From: a virus
Length of the DNA stretch: 53,321 bases
IMG/VR virus record: IMGVR_UViG_3300047470_000144
Location: 1 to 53,321 of that record
Reading direction: 5' to 3' (one strand)
The notes beneath the pieces were generated by a model. It was given only the letters and a program-made list of their open reading frames with translations, was not told the origin of the DNA and searched no databases. Position 1 is the stretch's first letter, and the number at the start of each line of letters is the position of its first letter. Shown in pieces: positions 46,900-53,321 of this stretch. The position numbers and the translations under genes are program-made.

Positions 46900-47038
46900 G
46901 GCTATTCCTCCGGGCGTGTTCTTGTTGGCGGGCTTTCGAGCAGCGTTCGTGGTTGCCTTTTGTGCGCGGGCGAAGACACTGATCACACAGAAATCCGAGC
47001 TCCAAATAGCCGGCGTTGAGCTTTCCTTTGGATGACAT
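46877..47038 (-). CDS. Small zinc-finger-like protein
   Basis: A 53-residue protein starting MSSKGKLNAGYLELG, with CDQC and a later HERC giving a possible zinc site, and a basic tail. GGGAGG lies upstream. It overlaps the next gene by 23 bases. The same type of short protein occurs in other Pseudomonas phages, from memory. Confidence 0.68.
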   Translation of the reverse strand: MSSKGKLNAGYLELGFLCDQCLRPRTKGNHERCSKARQQEHARRNSHDSETVA

Positions 47039-47075
47039 AAGGCCTCCCTGAAGGGTGAGGTTGAGTAGGAAGGGG

Positions 47076-48716
47076 TTAAGTGGCTGAAGCGGAGAGGACC
47101 ACTACCGATACGCTGGTGCCGGCGAACTCGTTGTTGTAGACCTGCGACCATTCATGCTTCAGGCCTGGCAGCACGTCTTTCCCCTTTGCGCTGGCCGGCA
47201 GTATCGCCACCAAGCGGCCACCGTCTGCGAGCATGGTTGAGGCGTGCTCGATATGCGCCTGCCATCGACCTTCGCTGTACGGTGGATTCATTACGATACG
47301 ATCGTACTTCCCGGTGGCCTTCCATTTCAGGAAGTCGGCGCATTCGACGTAGTGACCCTTCGCTTTCAGGATCTCACAGTGCAATTCGCTGATCTCGATG
47401 CAGACCGGCTTTGGCATAAGATCAGCCAGGCCACCTTGGCCGGCACTTGGCTCAAGGCAGGATTGGCCAGGCTGGATATCGGCAAGCTCGATTGCGGCCA
47501 TGGCTACGGGTTCTGGCGTTGGGTAGAACTGGTGTGACTTCTGGTCAGGTATGCAGCCAGAGCAAACGATCTGATCAAGCACTTCGCCTGGCTGATAGTC
47601 GAACTGCCAGTAGTGCTTAATTTTCACGGCGCCAATCGCCACCAATACCTTTTCGGCCTCGGCCTGCGTGGCCTTGTCTTTGTCCCCGTAGCCCATAACC
47701 CTCGCCATCGGAACATCGATGTAGCGCTCAGGCCACTCAGGCATGACACGCTCGCGAACGTTCCGCATTTCCGCCAGCATGGCGATGACGGCATGGGGGA
47801 GTGGCTTGTCGAACAGCTCGAAATCCTTGACCTTCTTCCTGTTCTTCGGTTTTTCGCGGAACTGCGATGGGATTGCTGCTGGGTACAGGCTGGCAAGGAT
47901 TGCGTTTAGGCGCCAGGACATCTCCGGATGCACTTCAAGGTGCGCAGTTCCTACACCGCCATAGACGCGGATGCGGAGCGAGTTGCCGTCGATCGCCATC
48001 CACTCGCCATTATGGCGGCCGGCAGCCTTGATCACGGGCTCAGTTGCCCCGTGCTTTGGCTCGTCGCGACCCATGAACTTGGCTATCACACAACGCAGGT
48101 CATTGATCTGGCCGGCTGTGCCATAGCTGTGCACTCCTGCGATGATCATGCGCTTGCTAAAACCTTCCGGCCTGTTGGTTACGTGGGTTCGGCTCAGTGC
48201 GCGAAATATTCCGTCTACACGCTCTGCCAGGAACTTGTGCCGACTCGCCAGGAGGCCCGACAGCGTGCCGCGCACGGTGTCCTCTTCGAAGTCGGGCAGC
48301 GCCGGAAGCTCAGCCTCCTGGGTGTATTTGTTTTTCTTCCGGCCCAAAGGGTTCTTGATTTGCTCGTACCACTCTTCACGCCGCTTCTGCGGCATGTAAT
48401 CGATGACATCGGTAAGACGCAGAGCCCTGTTCCAAAAATCACCGTTCAGTTGGCCTACAGCGCCTTCAAGATTGAACAGGGTCTCAACAGTCGACGGGAT
48501 ACTGTAACGCTGCTCTGCAACATTTCCGCTAATGAAGTAGTGCAGCACGCTTGCATGCTGGGGGTCGCTTACCGCCGCTGCCATAGCCTCAATATTCTTG
48601 CGTGCTGCGCCGTACTGTCCAAGCAGGCTGTCGACCAGGTCGCTCGACATCGGCGCGAAGAATTCAGTCACATCCTCGACTATCTCCCCGTATGCCGGGG
48701 TAGCTATTGCATTCAT
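47076..48716 (-). CDS. DUF4942 N6-adenine DNA methyltransferase
   Basis: A 546-residue protein. The N-terminal 370 residues are the DUF4942 region (SKRMIIAGVHSYGTAGQIND; EVHPEMSWRLNAILASLYPA). The C-terminal 170 residues are a methyltransferase with the SAM-binding motif EPSAGQGG at 422-429 and the catalytic NPPY at 477-480. It should methylate adenine in phage DNA, probably to block host restriction. No paired endonuclease is present. GGAG lies seven bases before the ATG. Confidence 0.92.
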   Translation of the reverse strand: MNAIATPAYGEIVEDVTEFFAPMSSDLVDSLLGQYGAARKNIEAMAAAVSDPQHASVLHYFISGNVAEQRYSIPSTVETLFNLEGAVGQLNGDFWNRALRLTDVIDYMPQKRREEWYEQIKNPLGRKKNKYTQEAELPALPDFEEDTVRGTLSGLLASRHKFLAERVDGIFRALSRTHVTNRPEGFSKRMIIAGVHSYGTAGQINDLRCVIAKFMGRDEPKHGATEPVIKAAGRHNGEWMAIDGNSLRIRVYGGVGTAHLEVHPEMSWRLNAILASLYPAAIPSQFREKPKNRKKVKDFELFDKPLPHAVIAMLAEMRNVRERVMPEWPERYIDVPMARVMGYGDKDKATQAEAEKVLVAIGAVKIKHYWQFDYQPGEVLDQIVCSGCIPDQKSHQFYPTPEPVAMAAIELADIQPGQSCLEPSAGQGGLADLMPKPVCIEISELHCEILKAKGHYVECADFLKWKATGKYDRIVMNPPYSEGRWQAHIEHASTMLADGGRLVAILPASAKGKDVLPGLKHEWSQVYNNEFAGTSVSVVVLSASAT

Positions 48717-48773
48717 ATCGAGCTCCAGTCAGGCGCCGCCCTCCGAAGACCGGATGCGGCAAGTGGGAAGGGG

Positions 48774-49421
48774 TTACTGCTTCGGCGCTTTCGGGAAGAA
48801 GGCCGGATGAGGTCCTCTGGAAGATTTCGGATAGTCGATGCCGAACCGATCCAGAAGGGATTTGAAGGTTTTGAAGGTGACGCCGAGCTGATTCATGGCC
48901 TGGTTACGGGTAAGGCCAACTTCCTTGAACGACTTGAGTCTTTCGGCATATTTCGCCGCCTGCTCATCGGTAAGGCGTGCCTTTCTTGGGTTTTTCCCGT
49001 TCTCTGCTCCTCGAAAATAGAACCCGTTTTCTATTGCCAGTCTTTGAAGTTGCCGTTTGGTAAGGCCAGTCTGCTCAACTGCCTGTGCGTAGGTCATTGT
49101 CTCGGACAGCTTGCGGATGCGCTCGATGTGCTCAGCTTTATCCTTGGCTCGCTGTGCTATCCGCTCCTCTCGCTCGATGTAGCACCGAGTGATCTTGTCC
49201 ATGTAGGCCGTTTCGGTGGCGGCCTGCCTTGTCACTGGCTTGGCGGTCTTCACTGTTGGAGGTGGCTCATACCGTTTCGGTGGCGGAACAAAGCTCGGCC
49301 CCTGCAACACCTCAATAGTCCCTCCTTTCCCGATCCACTCCGCTTGGAGTAGTGCCAGCTCATTACGGAATGGGTCTAACTCCTTGACCATATTCAGATC
49401 GCTGCTGATGTAGGCGTTCAT
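48774..49421 (-). CDS. Helix-turn-helix protein with two HTH units
   Basis: A 215-residue protein. A proline-rich stretch at 45-65 (VPPPKRYEPPPTV) and a charged coiled coil are followed by two helix-turn-helix segments: TYAQAVEQTGLTKRQLQRLA and LTRNQAMNQLGVTFKTFKSL. It probably binds DNA. It lies next to the exonuclease and may regulate or assist recombination. Not a recognised annealing protein. Confidence 0.72.
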   Translation of the reverse strand: MNAYISSDLNMVKELDPFRNELALLQAEWIGKGGTIEVLQGPSFVPPPKRYEPPPTVKTAKPVTRQAATETAYMDKITRCYIEREERIAQRAKDKAEHIERIRKLSETMTYAQAVEQTGLTKRQLQRLAIENGFYFRGAENGKNPRKARLTDEQAAKYAERLKSFKEVGLTRNQAMNQLGVTFKTFKSLLDRFGIDYPKSSRGPHPAFFPKAPKQ

Positions 49422-49427
49422 GGTTCG

Positions 49428-50051
49428 TCACCGTGGAATGCTTGCCAGTGTGGTTTGCACCAGCTCAAGGAATTTGGCGCGGCGTTCTTCGAGTCGCTTT
49501 AGTTCGTCCTTGAAGTCGTCGCGGGTTTGCCGGTAGACGATGAGCTGACTTGCTTCGGGGAATTCGGAGCAGTAGCTGACGAAGTCAACCCAGTCGGCCT
49601 CGGCACAATCAATGTGCCCAACAAGCTGCCAGCGATAAGCCGGGTCAAATGACTTGCGCTTGAGGTTGGCGTAATGCACGGCGGCAGTTACCGACTTGAT
49701 CTCAAGAACGCCTTTTTCGCCAATGCGGCCGTCTGGAGAATCCCCGAACGCCCCGCAGTCGAAGAAGCCGCCGTTCGTGACGTCGACGAACTCAGTGTCT
49801 TCGTAAAGCATTCTGGCGACTGGCTCCTGCTCATGCCCGCGCTCCATGTGATCCGTGGAGAAACTGAACTCAGCTTTACGCCCGGTCGCCAGTTCCAGGG
49901 CGAGTTGCAGCGCGTACTTCTTGGCCGGCTCGCCGAACGCCGCGCCGTCGTTGGCCATGATGCAGCCGAAGTTCGACGCGGTGGCCTTGCCTAAACGCAA
50001 TGCCTGCCATGCTTCCGTGTTCTGGGGGACGTCATGCCACACGCGATTCAT
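49428..50051 (-). CDS. YqaJ/lambda-exo-type recombination exonuclease
   Basis: A 207-residue protein. The N-terminal WHDVPQNTEAWQALRLGKAT, MERGHEQEPVARMLYE, GDSPDGRIGEKGVLEIKSV and YRWQLVGHIDCAEADW are the catalytic motifs of the YqaJ viral recombinase family, including the Asp, Glu and Lys of the D-ExK site. It degrades the 5' strand of duplex ends to allow recombination or concatemer formation. Confidence 0.93.
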   Translation of the reverse strand: MNRVWHDVPQNTEAWQALRLGKATASNFGCIMANDGAAFGEPAKKYALQLALELATGRKAEFSFSTDHMERGHEQEPVARMLYEDTEFVDVTNGGFFDCGAFGDSPDGRIGEKGVLEIKSVTAAVHYANLKRKSFDPAYRWQLVGHIDCAEADWVDFVSYCSEFPEASQLIVYRQTRDDFKDELKRLEERRAKFLELVQTTLASIPR

Positions 50052-50553
50052 TGGCGCATTCCTCCATCAGTTGCTGCTGGTGGTCATCCGAGATGGATAC
50101 GCGGGCCAGTACAGCGTCGAGGTTGCCGTCGCGCTTGTACGCTGCTTTGGCGTTGTTCCAGCCCTTCTGGTTCTCTGGAGTCAGCCATGCAATGACGGGC
50201 GCCTTCGGGCTGATCCGCAAGCCTTCCAGCGTCTCTTTGCCGAACTTCACGTTGCTGTCGACGTAGACAGTCACTTTGAATCCGGCCCAGTCCTCAATGA
50301 ACGGTGAGCCAGTCAGCGAGCGCATCGTCTTGCTGTTGGTTGCGTTGAGGATCATCGGCTTCAGCTTCTCGCCCGGGCGCAGTTCACGCTCGGCAAAGTG
50401 CGCGGTGTTGAATACGTCCTTTGTCTTCTTGGTCTTGTCCGGCTCAAGCGATACGCGATTGATGGTTAGGATCGTCGGCTCGACGATATCGGCGCTGCTC
50501 AGGTAGGGCGAGTCGAACGCCTTGCGGAAGTGGGTTTTCGATTCGTTGCTCAT
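50032..50553 (-). CDS. Conserved phage protein beside exonuclease
   Basis: A 173-residue protein starting MSNESKTHFRKAFDSPY. SSADIVEPTILTINRVSLEP, RELRPGEKLKPMILNATNSK and FIEDWAGFKVTVYVD form a beta-rich fold seen in many phages next to YqaJ exonucleases (from memory). It overlaps the exonuclease by 20 bases. It may be an accessory or single-strand-binding partner; no annealing protein of the Bet or RecT type is visible nearby. Confidence 0.75.
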   Translation of the reverse strand: MSNESKTHFRKAFDSPYLSSADIVEPTILTINRVSLEPDKTKKTKDVFNTAHFAERELRPGEKLKPMILNATNSKTMRSLTGSPFIEDWAGFKVTVYVDSNVKFGKETLEGLRISPKAPVIAWLTPENQKGWNNAKAAYKRDGNLDAVLARVSISDDHQQQLMEECANESRVA

Positions 50554-50888
50554 TTCGAAACACCTGCTTGCATGATGTGGTCAAGATGCTGACGGGCAAC
50601 GCTGCGGATTGCCTCGCGGCGCTCCTGCACAGAGAGCAGCTGCTTGATATCGGTAGCCAGTTCGGCGGCCATGTGGTTGACGATCCGGTCGGCAAGCTCA
50701 GACTCAATGCGATCTGCCATCTTGCGTTTCAGGCCTTCGATATCGACCATTGCCCAGACCTGACCCAGCATCTCTGGCGGGAGCTTGAAGCGAGTCGCGT
50801 AATCAGTGGCGATCCAGTTTCCATCACTGATGATCTTCAATATTGCTTTCTGTGCTGCCTGCGATACAGCGTCTTCAAATTCAGACAT
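50550..50888 (-). CDS. Hypothetical helical protein
   Basis: A 112-residue protein starting MSEFEDAVSQAAQKAI, with GGGGAG before the ATG at 50888. All-helical with KMADRIESELADRIVNHMAA. It overlaps the next gene by four bases, linking it to the recombination cluster. No family is recognised. Confidence 0.7.
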   Translation of the reverse strand: MSEFEDAVSQAAQKAILKIISDGNWIATDYATRFKLPPEMLGQVWAMVDIEGLKRKMADRIESELADRIVNHMAAELATDIKQLLSVQERREAIRSVARQHLDHIMQAGVSK

Positions 50889-51105
50889 GACGGTTCTCCC
50901 CGCCATGCAGGCGGCGTGTGAGTTCGGGTTATTGAATAGGGGATATCAGGTCACACCCGGTCTGGCGCAATCCGCAAACCTATTGGCGTAGGTCTGAAGA
51001 CGAGATACCTGATCCTAGGCGCCCTGATTGGCGGTGATGATCATCGCGCTCTTGCCGCCTTGCGCGTCTGGGCCATCCACTTAAGGCCCTCCCAGCGAGG
51101 GTGAA
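50889..51105 (-). other. Non-coding gap with long inverted repeat
   Basis: About 217 bases without a supported gene. GGATATCAGGT (50941-50951) and ACCTGATCC (51007-51015) form an imperfect stem around a smaller ACCTA/TAGGT hairpin. The left arm continues CACACCCGG, recalling the CACACTCCGAT of the two structured repeats near 0.7 and 1.3 kb, so it may be a diverged relative. A possible 11-codon frame (MAQTRKAARAR) is too weak to call. Confidence 0.35.
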
Positions 51106-51222
51106 TTACGAAGTGATTCGATCAGCGAGAGCGCTGAGAACCATCAGGAAAGTGAAGATGGCGAGTACAGGGAAGCTTCCGCGCCAGAGGAGTAGTCGAC
51201 GAGCGCGTTGGTGATTTGTCAT
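51106..51222 (-). CDS. Very small membrane protein
   Basis: A 38-residue protein starting MTNHQRARRLLLWRG with a single membrane helix (FPVLAIFTFLMVLSALA). The ATG overlaps the upstream stop (ATGA). Confidence 0.6.
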   Translation of the reverse strand: MTNHQRARRLLLWRGSFPVLAIFTFLMVLSALADRITS

Positions 51223-51590
51223 GACCAAGGCCTCAATTGCGACAGCACCAGCTCATGCAGCGCCTTGCCATTTCTGCTGATTCGCTCGCCACGGAGTTGC
51301 CATTTCTTCGTACTGGGCCAACAGTCGATCATTCGGCCATCGGGCAGCGTAAGCACGACGTGAAATCCGTTGTTGTGTTTCTTGTGGGCGATACCAGTTC
51401 GAGACAGCCACCCATCAAAGCGCTGCATGGCTTCCGCCTTCTGGCGCTTCTTGTGGCCTTCGGGGTTTGGCTCGCCCCCTTCGCCGCCGCAATTGCGACA
51501 GCAGCGCGGGTAACCGACATCATCGCCAATGAAGCCGCAGCAGCTCATGCAGTGCGAGCCATCAGCCACGTTGTCTTCGTAGAAGCTCAT
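51219..51590 (-). CDS. Cysteine-rich zinc-finger-like protein
   Basis: A 123-residue protein starting MSFYEDNVADGSHC. CMSCCGFIGDDVGYPRCCRN with CGG is a probable double zinc knuckle. The C-terminal half (GFHVVLTLPDGRMIDCWPST) is a small beta domain. It is coupled to both neighbours. No family is recognised. Confidence 0.7.
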   Translation of the reverse strand: MSFYEDNVADGSHCMSCCGFIGDDVGYPRCCRNCGGEGGEPNPEGHKKRQKAEAMQRFDGWLSRTGIAHKKHNNGFHVVLTLPDGRMIDCWPSTKKWQLRGERISRNGKALHELVLSQLRPWS

Positions 51591-51703
51591 CTCGCCACCG
51601 CCATAACAGGAAGGCTGCGAGGCTCGCCGTTCTCCTTGAACAGGCTGTACTGAAGCATCAGGACGCAAAGTCCGAAGGCGAGAATCCAGAAGAGTGGTTT
51701 CAT
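51587..51703 (-). CDS. Very small membrane protein
   Basis: A 38-residue protein starting MKPLFWILAFGLCVLM, one N-terminal membrane helix. AGGGGAAAT lies just before the ATG, and its stop overlaps the next start. Confidence 0.6.
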   Translation of the reverse strand: MKPLFWILAFGLCVLMLQYSLFKENGEPRSLPVMAVAR

Positions 51704-51704
51704 C

Positions 51705-51836
51705 TCATTTCCCCTTGTACTGGATCGGCACGAAGGTGTACTGCTCCTGTCCGTGGCGATGGACAAGCCAGTACTCCATGTCGATGCGGTTCATCAGTTC
51801 TTGGAAGGTGTAGACGCGGGTGGCGAGGCGTTTCAT
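51705..51836 (-). CDS. Small hypothetical protein
   Basis: A 43-residue protein, MKRLATRVYTFQELMNRIDM with a C-terminal YTFVPIQYKGK. The start overlaps the upstream stop (ATGA). No family is recognised. Confidence 0.58.
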   Translation of the reverse strand: MKRLATRVYTFQELMNRIDMEYWLVHRHGQEQYTFVPIQYKGK

Positions 51837-52147
51837 GGCTTCACCAATCTGTAACCAGCGTCGTAGAGAGCGACGGCATCAACGTTGGACAGCGTGCTGG
51901 CAATTGCGCACATGGCGTAAGCGGTTGAGAGGCGCTTTTGTTCAATGGCCTGAGCAAGCACCGTTCCCGTAGGCGCATGCACTCGATAATAACCACGTTC
52001 TGGCTTGTTCCAATGCAGACCGTCTCGGTCGACATAGCGAGTGCCTTCGTCGCGATGCCAGCCGCTACCATCGGCAAATTCATCAGGCTGTAGATCTTCA
52101 ATCCAAATTGGATAGCCTTCCGGCGCCTTGCTCCAATCGATTTCCAT
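51833..52147 (-). CDS. Hypothetical protein
   Basis: A 104-residue protein starting MEIDWSKAPEGYPIWIEDL, with GAGGA eight bases upstream. The N-terminal half (GSGWHRDEGTRYVDRDGLHW) is a typical small phage domain of the left operon. The C-terminal part is helical. Function unknown. Confidence 0.72.
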   Translation of the reverse strand: MEIDWSKAPEGYPIWIEDLQPDEFADGSGWHRDEGTRYVDRDGLHWNKPERGYYRVHAPTGTVLAQAIEQKRLSTAYAMCAIASTLSNVDAVALYDAGYRLVKP

Positions 52148-52281
52148 CACGAAATCCTCGCAACCAGCATGCCGCGCCGGGTCTGAATTTGGATGCGCCG
52201 TGGCAGATCGGCGACCAGAAAAAAGCCCTGACGGATCAAGGCTTCGTTCATTGCTTTGTAATCGGTGGCGATGATCGTCAT
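52147..52281 (-). CDS. Small hypothetical protein
   Basis: A 44-residue protein starting MTIIATDYKAMNEALIRQG, with a basic C-terminus. It overlaps the upstream gene by four bases and the downstream start by one. No family is recognised. Confidence 0.58.
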   Translation of the reverse strand: MTIIATDYKAMNEALIRQGFFLVADLPRRIQIQTRRGMLVARIS

Positions 52282-52472
52282 GCCGCACTCCTTGGCCGGT
52301 TCGCGACGATCGCGTTCAGCCGTTTGCAGTAGTGGTGGAATTCTTCTTCGGTGATGGCCTTGGCGGTGTAGAAGGCCGTGATGTTGCGCAGCACCAGGAT
52401 CTCGTACTTGTCCGGGCAGGCGGCGTGGTTGAGTTCATCAAGGTCTTCGTCGATCAGGATGTGAACGCTCAT
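52278..52472 (-). CDS. Small hypothetical protein
   Basis: A 64-residue protein starting MSVHILIDEDLDELNHA. An acidic N-terminal half and a basic helical C-terminal half (EEEFHHYCKRLNAIVANRPR). Overlaps of four bases on both sides. No family is recognised. Confidence 0.62.
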   Translation of the reverse strand: MSVHILIDEDLDELNHAACPDKYEILVLRNITAFYTAKAITEEEFHHYCKRLNAIVANRPRSAA

Positions 52473-52894
52473 AATTCCAGATCCTCTGCCTGAGCAATCA
52501 GGGCATCGTCTACGAGCGGCTGTAGCAGCTTCTCAGCGATTTCGCCGAGCATGCCGAGAGAGTGGTCGCTGTGACCGAGCAGCTCTTCGGCAGACACCTT
52601 GTCGGCGATCCCGCGCTTGTTCTCGATCAGCATGTAGCCGAGCGACGGGGTTGGCACCTGCAAATCAGCCAGCCGGTTATTCACATGCTCATCAACCGCT
52701 AGCGCGAAGTCGCGGAACCGAACGCCTTGCTGCGGGCTCATTCGGCGCTGGAACAGGATGTCGGCACCGCGAATCAACCGCTCAGCCGAGTCATACAGCC
52801 ACTCAGCCCGCGCCAACTCTTCCGGAGTCTCACTGACTGGAGGAGGCAACTTCGCGTCGTGCGCGGCCTGACAGATATCAAATCGTGCGTTCAT
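52469..52894 (-). CDS. Hypothetical helical protein
   Basis: A 141-residue protein starting MNARFDICQAAHDAKLPPP. GGAGG lies five bases before the ATG at 52894 and too close to an ATG one codon upstream. All-helical and acidic (HSDHSLGMLGEIAEKLLQPL). No family is recognised. Confidence 0.7.
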   Translation of the reverse strand: MNARFDICQAAHDAKLPPPVSETPEELARAEWLYDSAERLIRGADILFQRRMSPQQGVRFRDFALAVDEHVNNRLADLQVPTPSLGYMLIENKRGIADKVSAEELLGHSDHSLGMLGEIAEKLLQPLVDDALIAQAEDLEL

Positions 52895-52917
52895 CATTGC
52901 CTCCAGTAGTGGCGTGG

Positions 52918-53094
52918 TTATGCGAGGAAGTGGTGCCCGATAGCGACAGCGGCAGCTTCGGCTTCAGTGCCGAACATCAGCTCGCTTGTACTGGGCGATC
53001 CCCAGCTTTCGTAGCGGACTTTGCGCCACCACTTGCCGTAGGCTTCGTAGGGCTCGCCGATGATTTCGGTGACGTAGCAGTCGCAGAGGTTCAT
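52918..53094 (-). CDS. Small hypothetical protein
   Basis: A 58-residue protein, MNLCDCYVTEIIGEPYEAYG then KWWRKVRYESWGSPSTSELM and an Ala-rich end. The start overlaps the upstream stop (ATGA). No family is recognised. Confidence 0.62.
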   Translation of the reverse strand: MNLCDCYVTEIIGEPYEAYGKWWRKVRYESWGSPSTSELMFGTEAEAAAVAIGHHFLA

Positions 53095-53216
53095 GCGATA
53101 TACCCGCCGGGCATGGTTGTAACGATCTTCCTCGGCGCGTCATGCATCCGACCTTTGGCGCAGTCGTGGACGTCGGGGCGGGGCTTGCGGGGGAGGGGTG
53201 GGGTTGTGCGTTTCAT
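53091..53216 (-). CDS. Small basic hypothetical protein
   Basis: A 41-residue protein, MKRTTPPLPRKPRPDVHDCA then KGRMHDAPRKIVTTMPGGYI. The ATG at 53216 overlaps the stop of the tiny upstream frame. It is Pro/Arg-rich, without a recognised family. Its start lies within the terminal repeat. Confidence 0.55.
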   Translation of the reverse strand: MKRTTPPLPRKPRPDVHDCAKGRMHDAPRKIVTTMPGGYIA

Positions 53217-53321
53217 GGCTGCATACCTTCGTCGGCGATGCTTTGTAGGCTGTCCATCTCGAGCCAATGCGTCAGGCACTGGATCATTCGATCCGCCTCA
53301 TCAAACGCGACTACCTGCCCA
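53195..53321. repeat. Terminal direct repeat, right copy
   Basis: Exact copy of bases 1-127. Joining the ends at this overlap gives a 53,194-base circle and makes the leftward operon continuous from pL at about 2.0 kb through the junction to 41.65 kb. Confidence 0.95.
53213..53287 (-). CDS. Possible 24-residue peptide across the end repeat
   Basis: Also present at 19-93 in the other repeat copy. It reads MIQCLTHWLEMDSLQSIADE then GMQP, amphipathic, with AGGCGG seven bases upstream, and its stop overlaps the start of the next gene by four bases. It is the only link between the gene at 117-311 and those at the right end. Confidence 0.35.
   Translation of the reverse strand: MIQCLTHWLEMDSLQSIADEGMQP

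Noticed and set aside
47928-49352. 474-codon open frame on the plus strand opposite the methyltransferase and HTH genes
   Set aside because: It spans two well-supported minus-strand genes and the gap between them; composition is that of an antisense frame.

Overview
The window is a complete temperate tailed-phage genome (siphovirus, lambda-like gene order) from a Pseudomonas-type host. The last 127 bases repeat the first 127 exactly, as expected for a circular or circularly permuted genome of 53,194 bp cut at an arbitrary point inside a gene cluster. The host assignment is an inference from the moderately high GC, the tRNA-Ser(CGA) 3' end in the attachment site, and protein types typical of Pseudomonas prophages (NinB/NinG pair, DUF4055-type portal, DUF2514-type spanin, GH19 endolysin remnant).

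Layout. (1) Immunity region, about 2.0-3.1 kb: an S24-type CI repressor on the minus strand lies between two operator clusters. The rightward promoter pR and leftward promoter pL are nearly identical over about 25 bases and carry the same CGTATACG operator. A Cro-like gene follows pR. (2) Rightward early operon, 2.9-11.5 kb: small ribbon-helix-helix-like proteins, an HNH protein, a replication initiator containing four iterons (probable origin), a DnaB-type helicase, a TraR/DksA zinc finger, NinB, NinG, many tiny overlapping membrane genes, a metallophosphoesterase and a possible late regulator. (3) A 760-base non-coding stretch, 11.5-12.27 kb: a terminator, a tRNA-Gly, two strange tRNA-like elements and three further hairpins, the expected place for late antitermination. 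(4) Rightward late operon, 12.27-40.1 kb: holin-like genes, an HslV-like Ntn hydrolase, terminase, portal, head, connector, tail tube, frameshifted tail chaperone, tape measure, lambda M/L/K/I/J-like tip proteins, a glycine-rich fibre, a second copy of the M-like tip protein fused to an SGNH hydrolase, a tail-fibre assembly protein, a rebuilt endolysin locus and nested Rz/Rz1 spanins. (5) attP and integrase, 40.4-41.7 kb. (6) Leftward operon from pL through the contig ends to 41.65 kb: about 30 small genes, YqaJ-type exonuclease, DUF4942 methyltransferase, HNH endonucleases, Lar-like and Rmf-like proteins and an excisionase-like gene.

How it works together: CI binding at OL and OR would silence both early operons. 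On induction, pL drives the recombination and host-takeover genes, and pR drives replication and then the late regulator. Late transcription must read through stacked terminators to reach lysis and structural genes. Integrase acts on a tRNA-Ser attP whose arms carry repeated GGGGGAA-type sites.

The points most worth following up are the M-SGNH fusion at the tail tip, two copies of a structured RNA-like element in the leftward operon, the aberrant tRNA-like elements, the GH19-to-GH104 endolysin replacement beside an HNH gene, and the Ala/Ser-rich structural protein ending in PLAGQ repeats.
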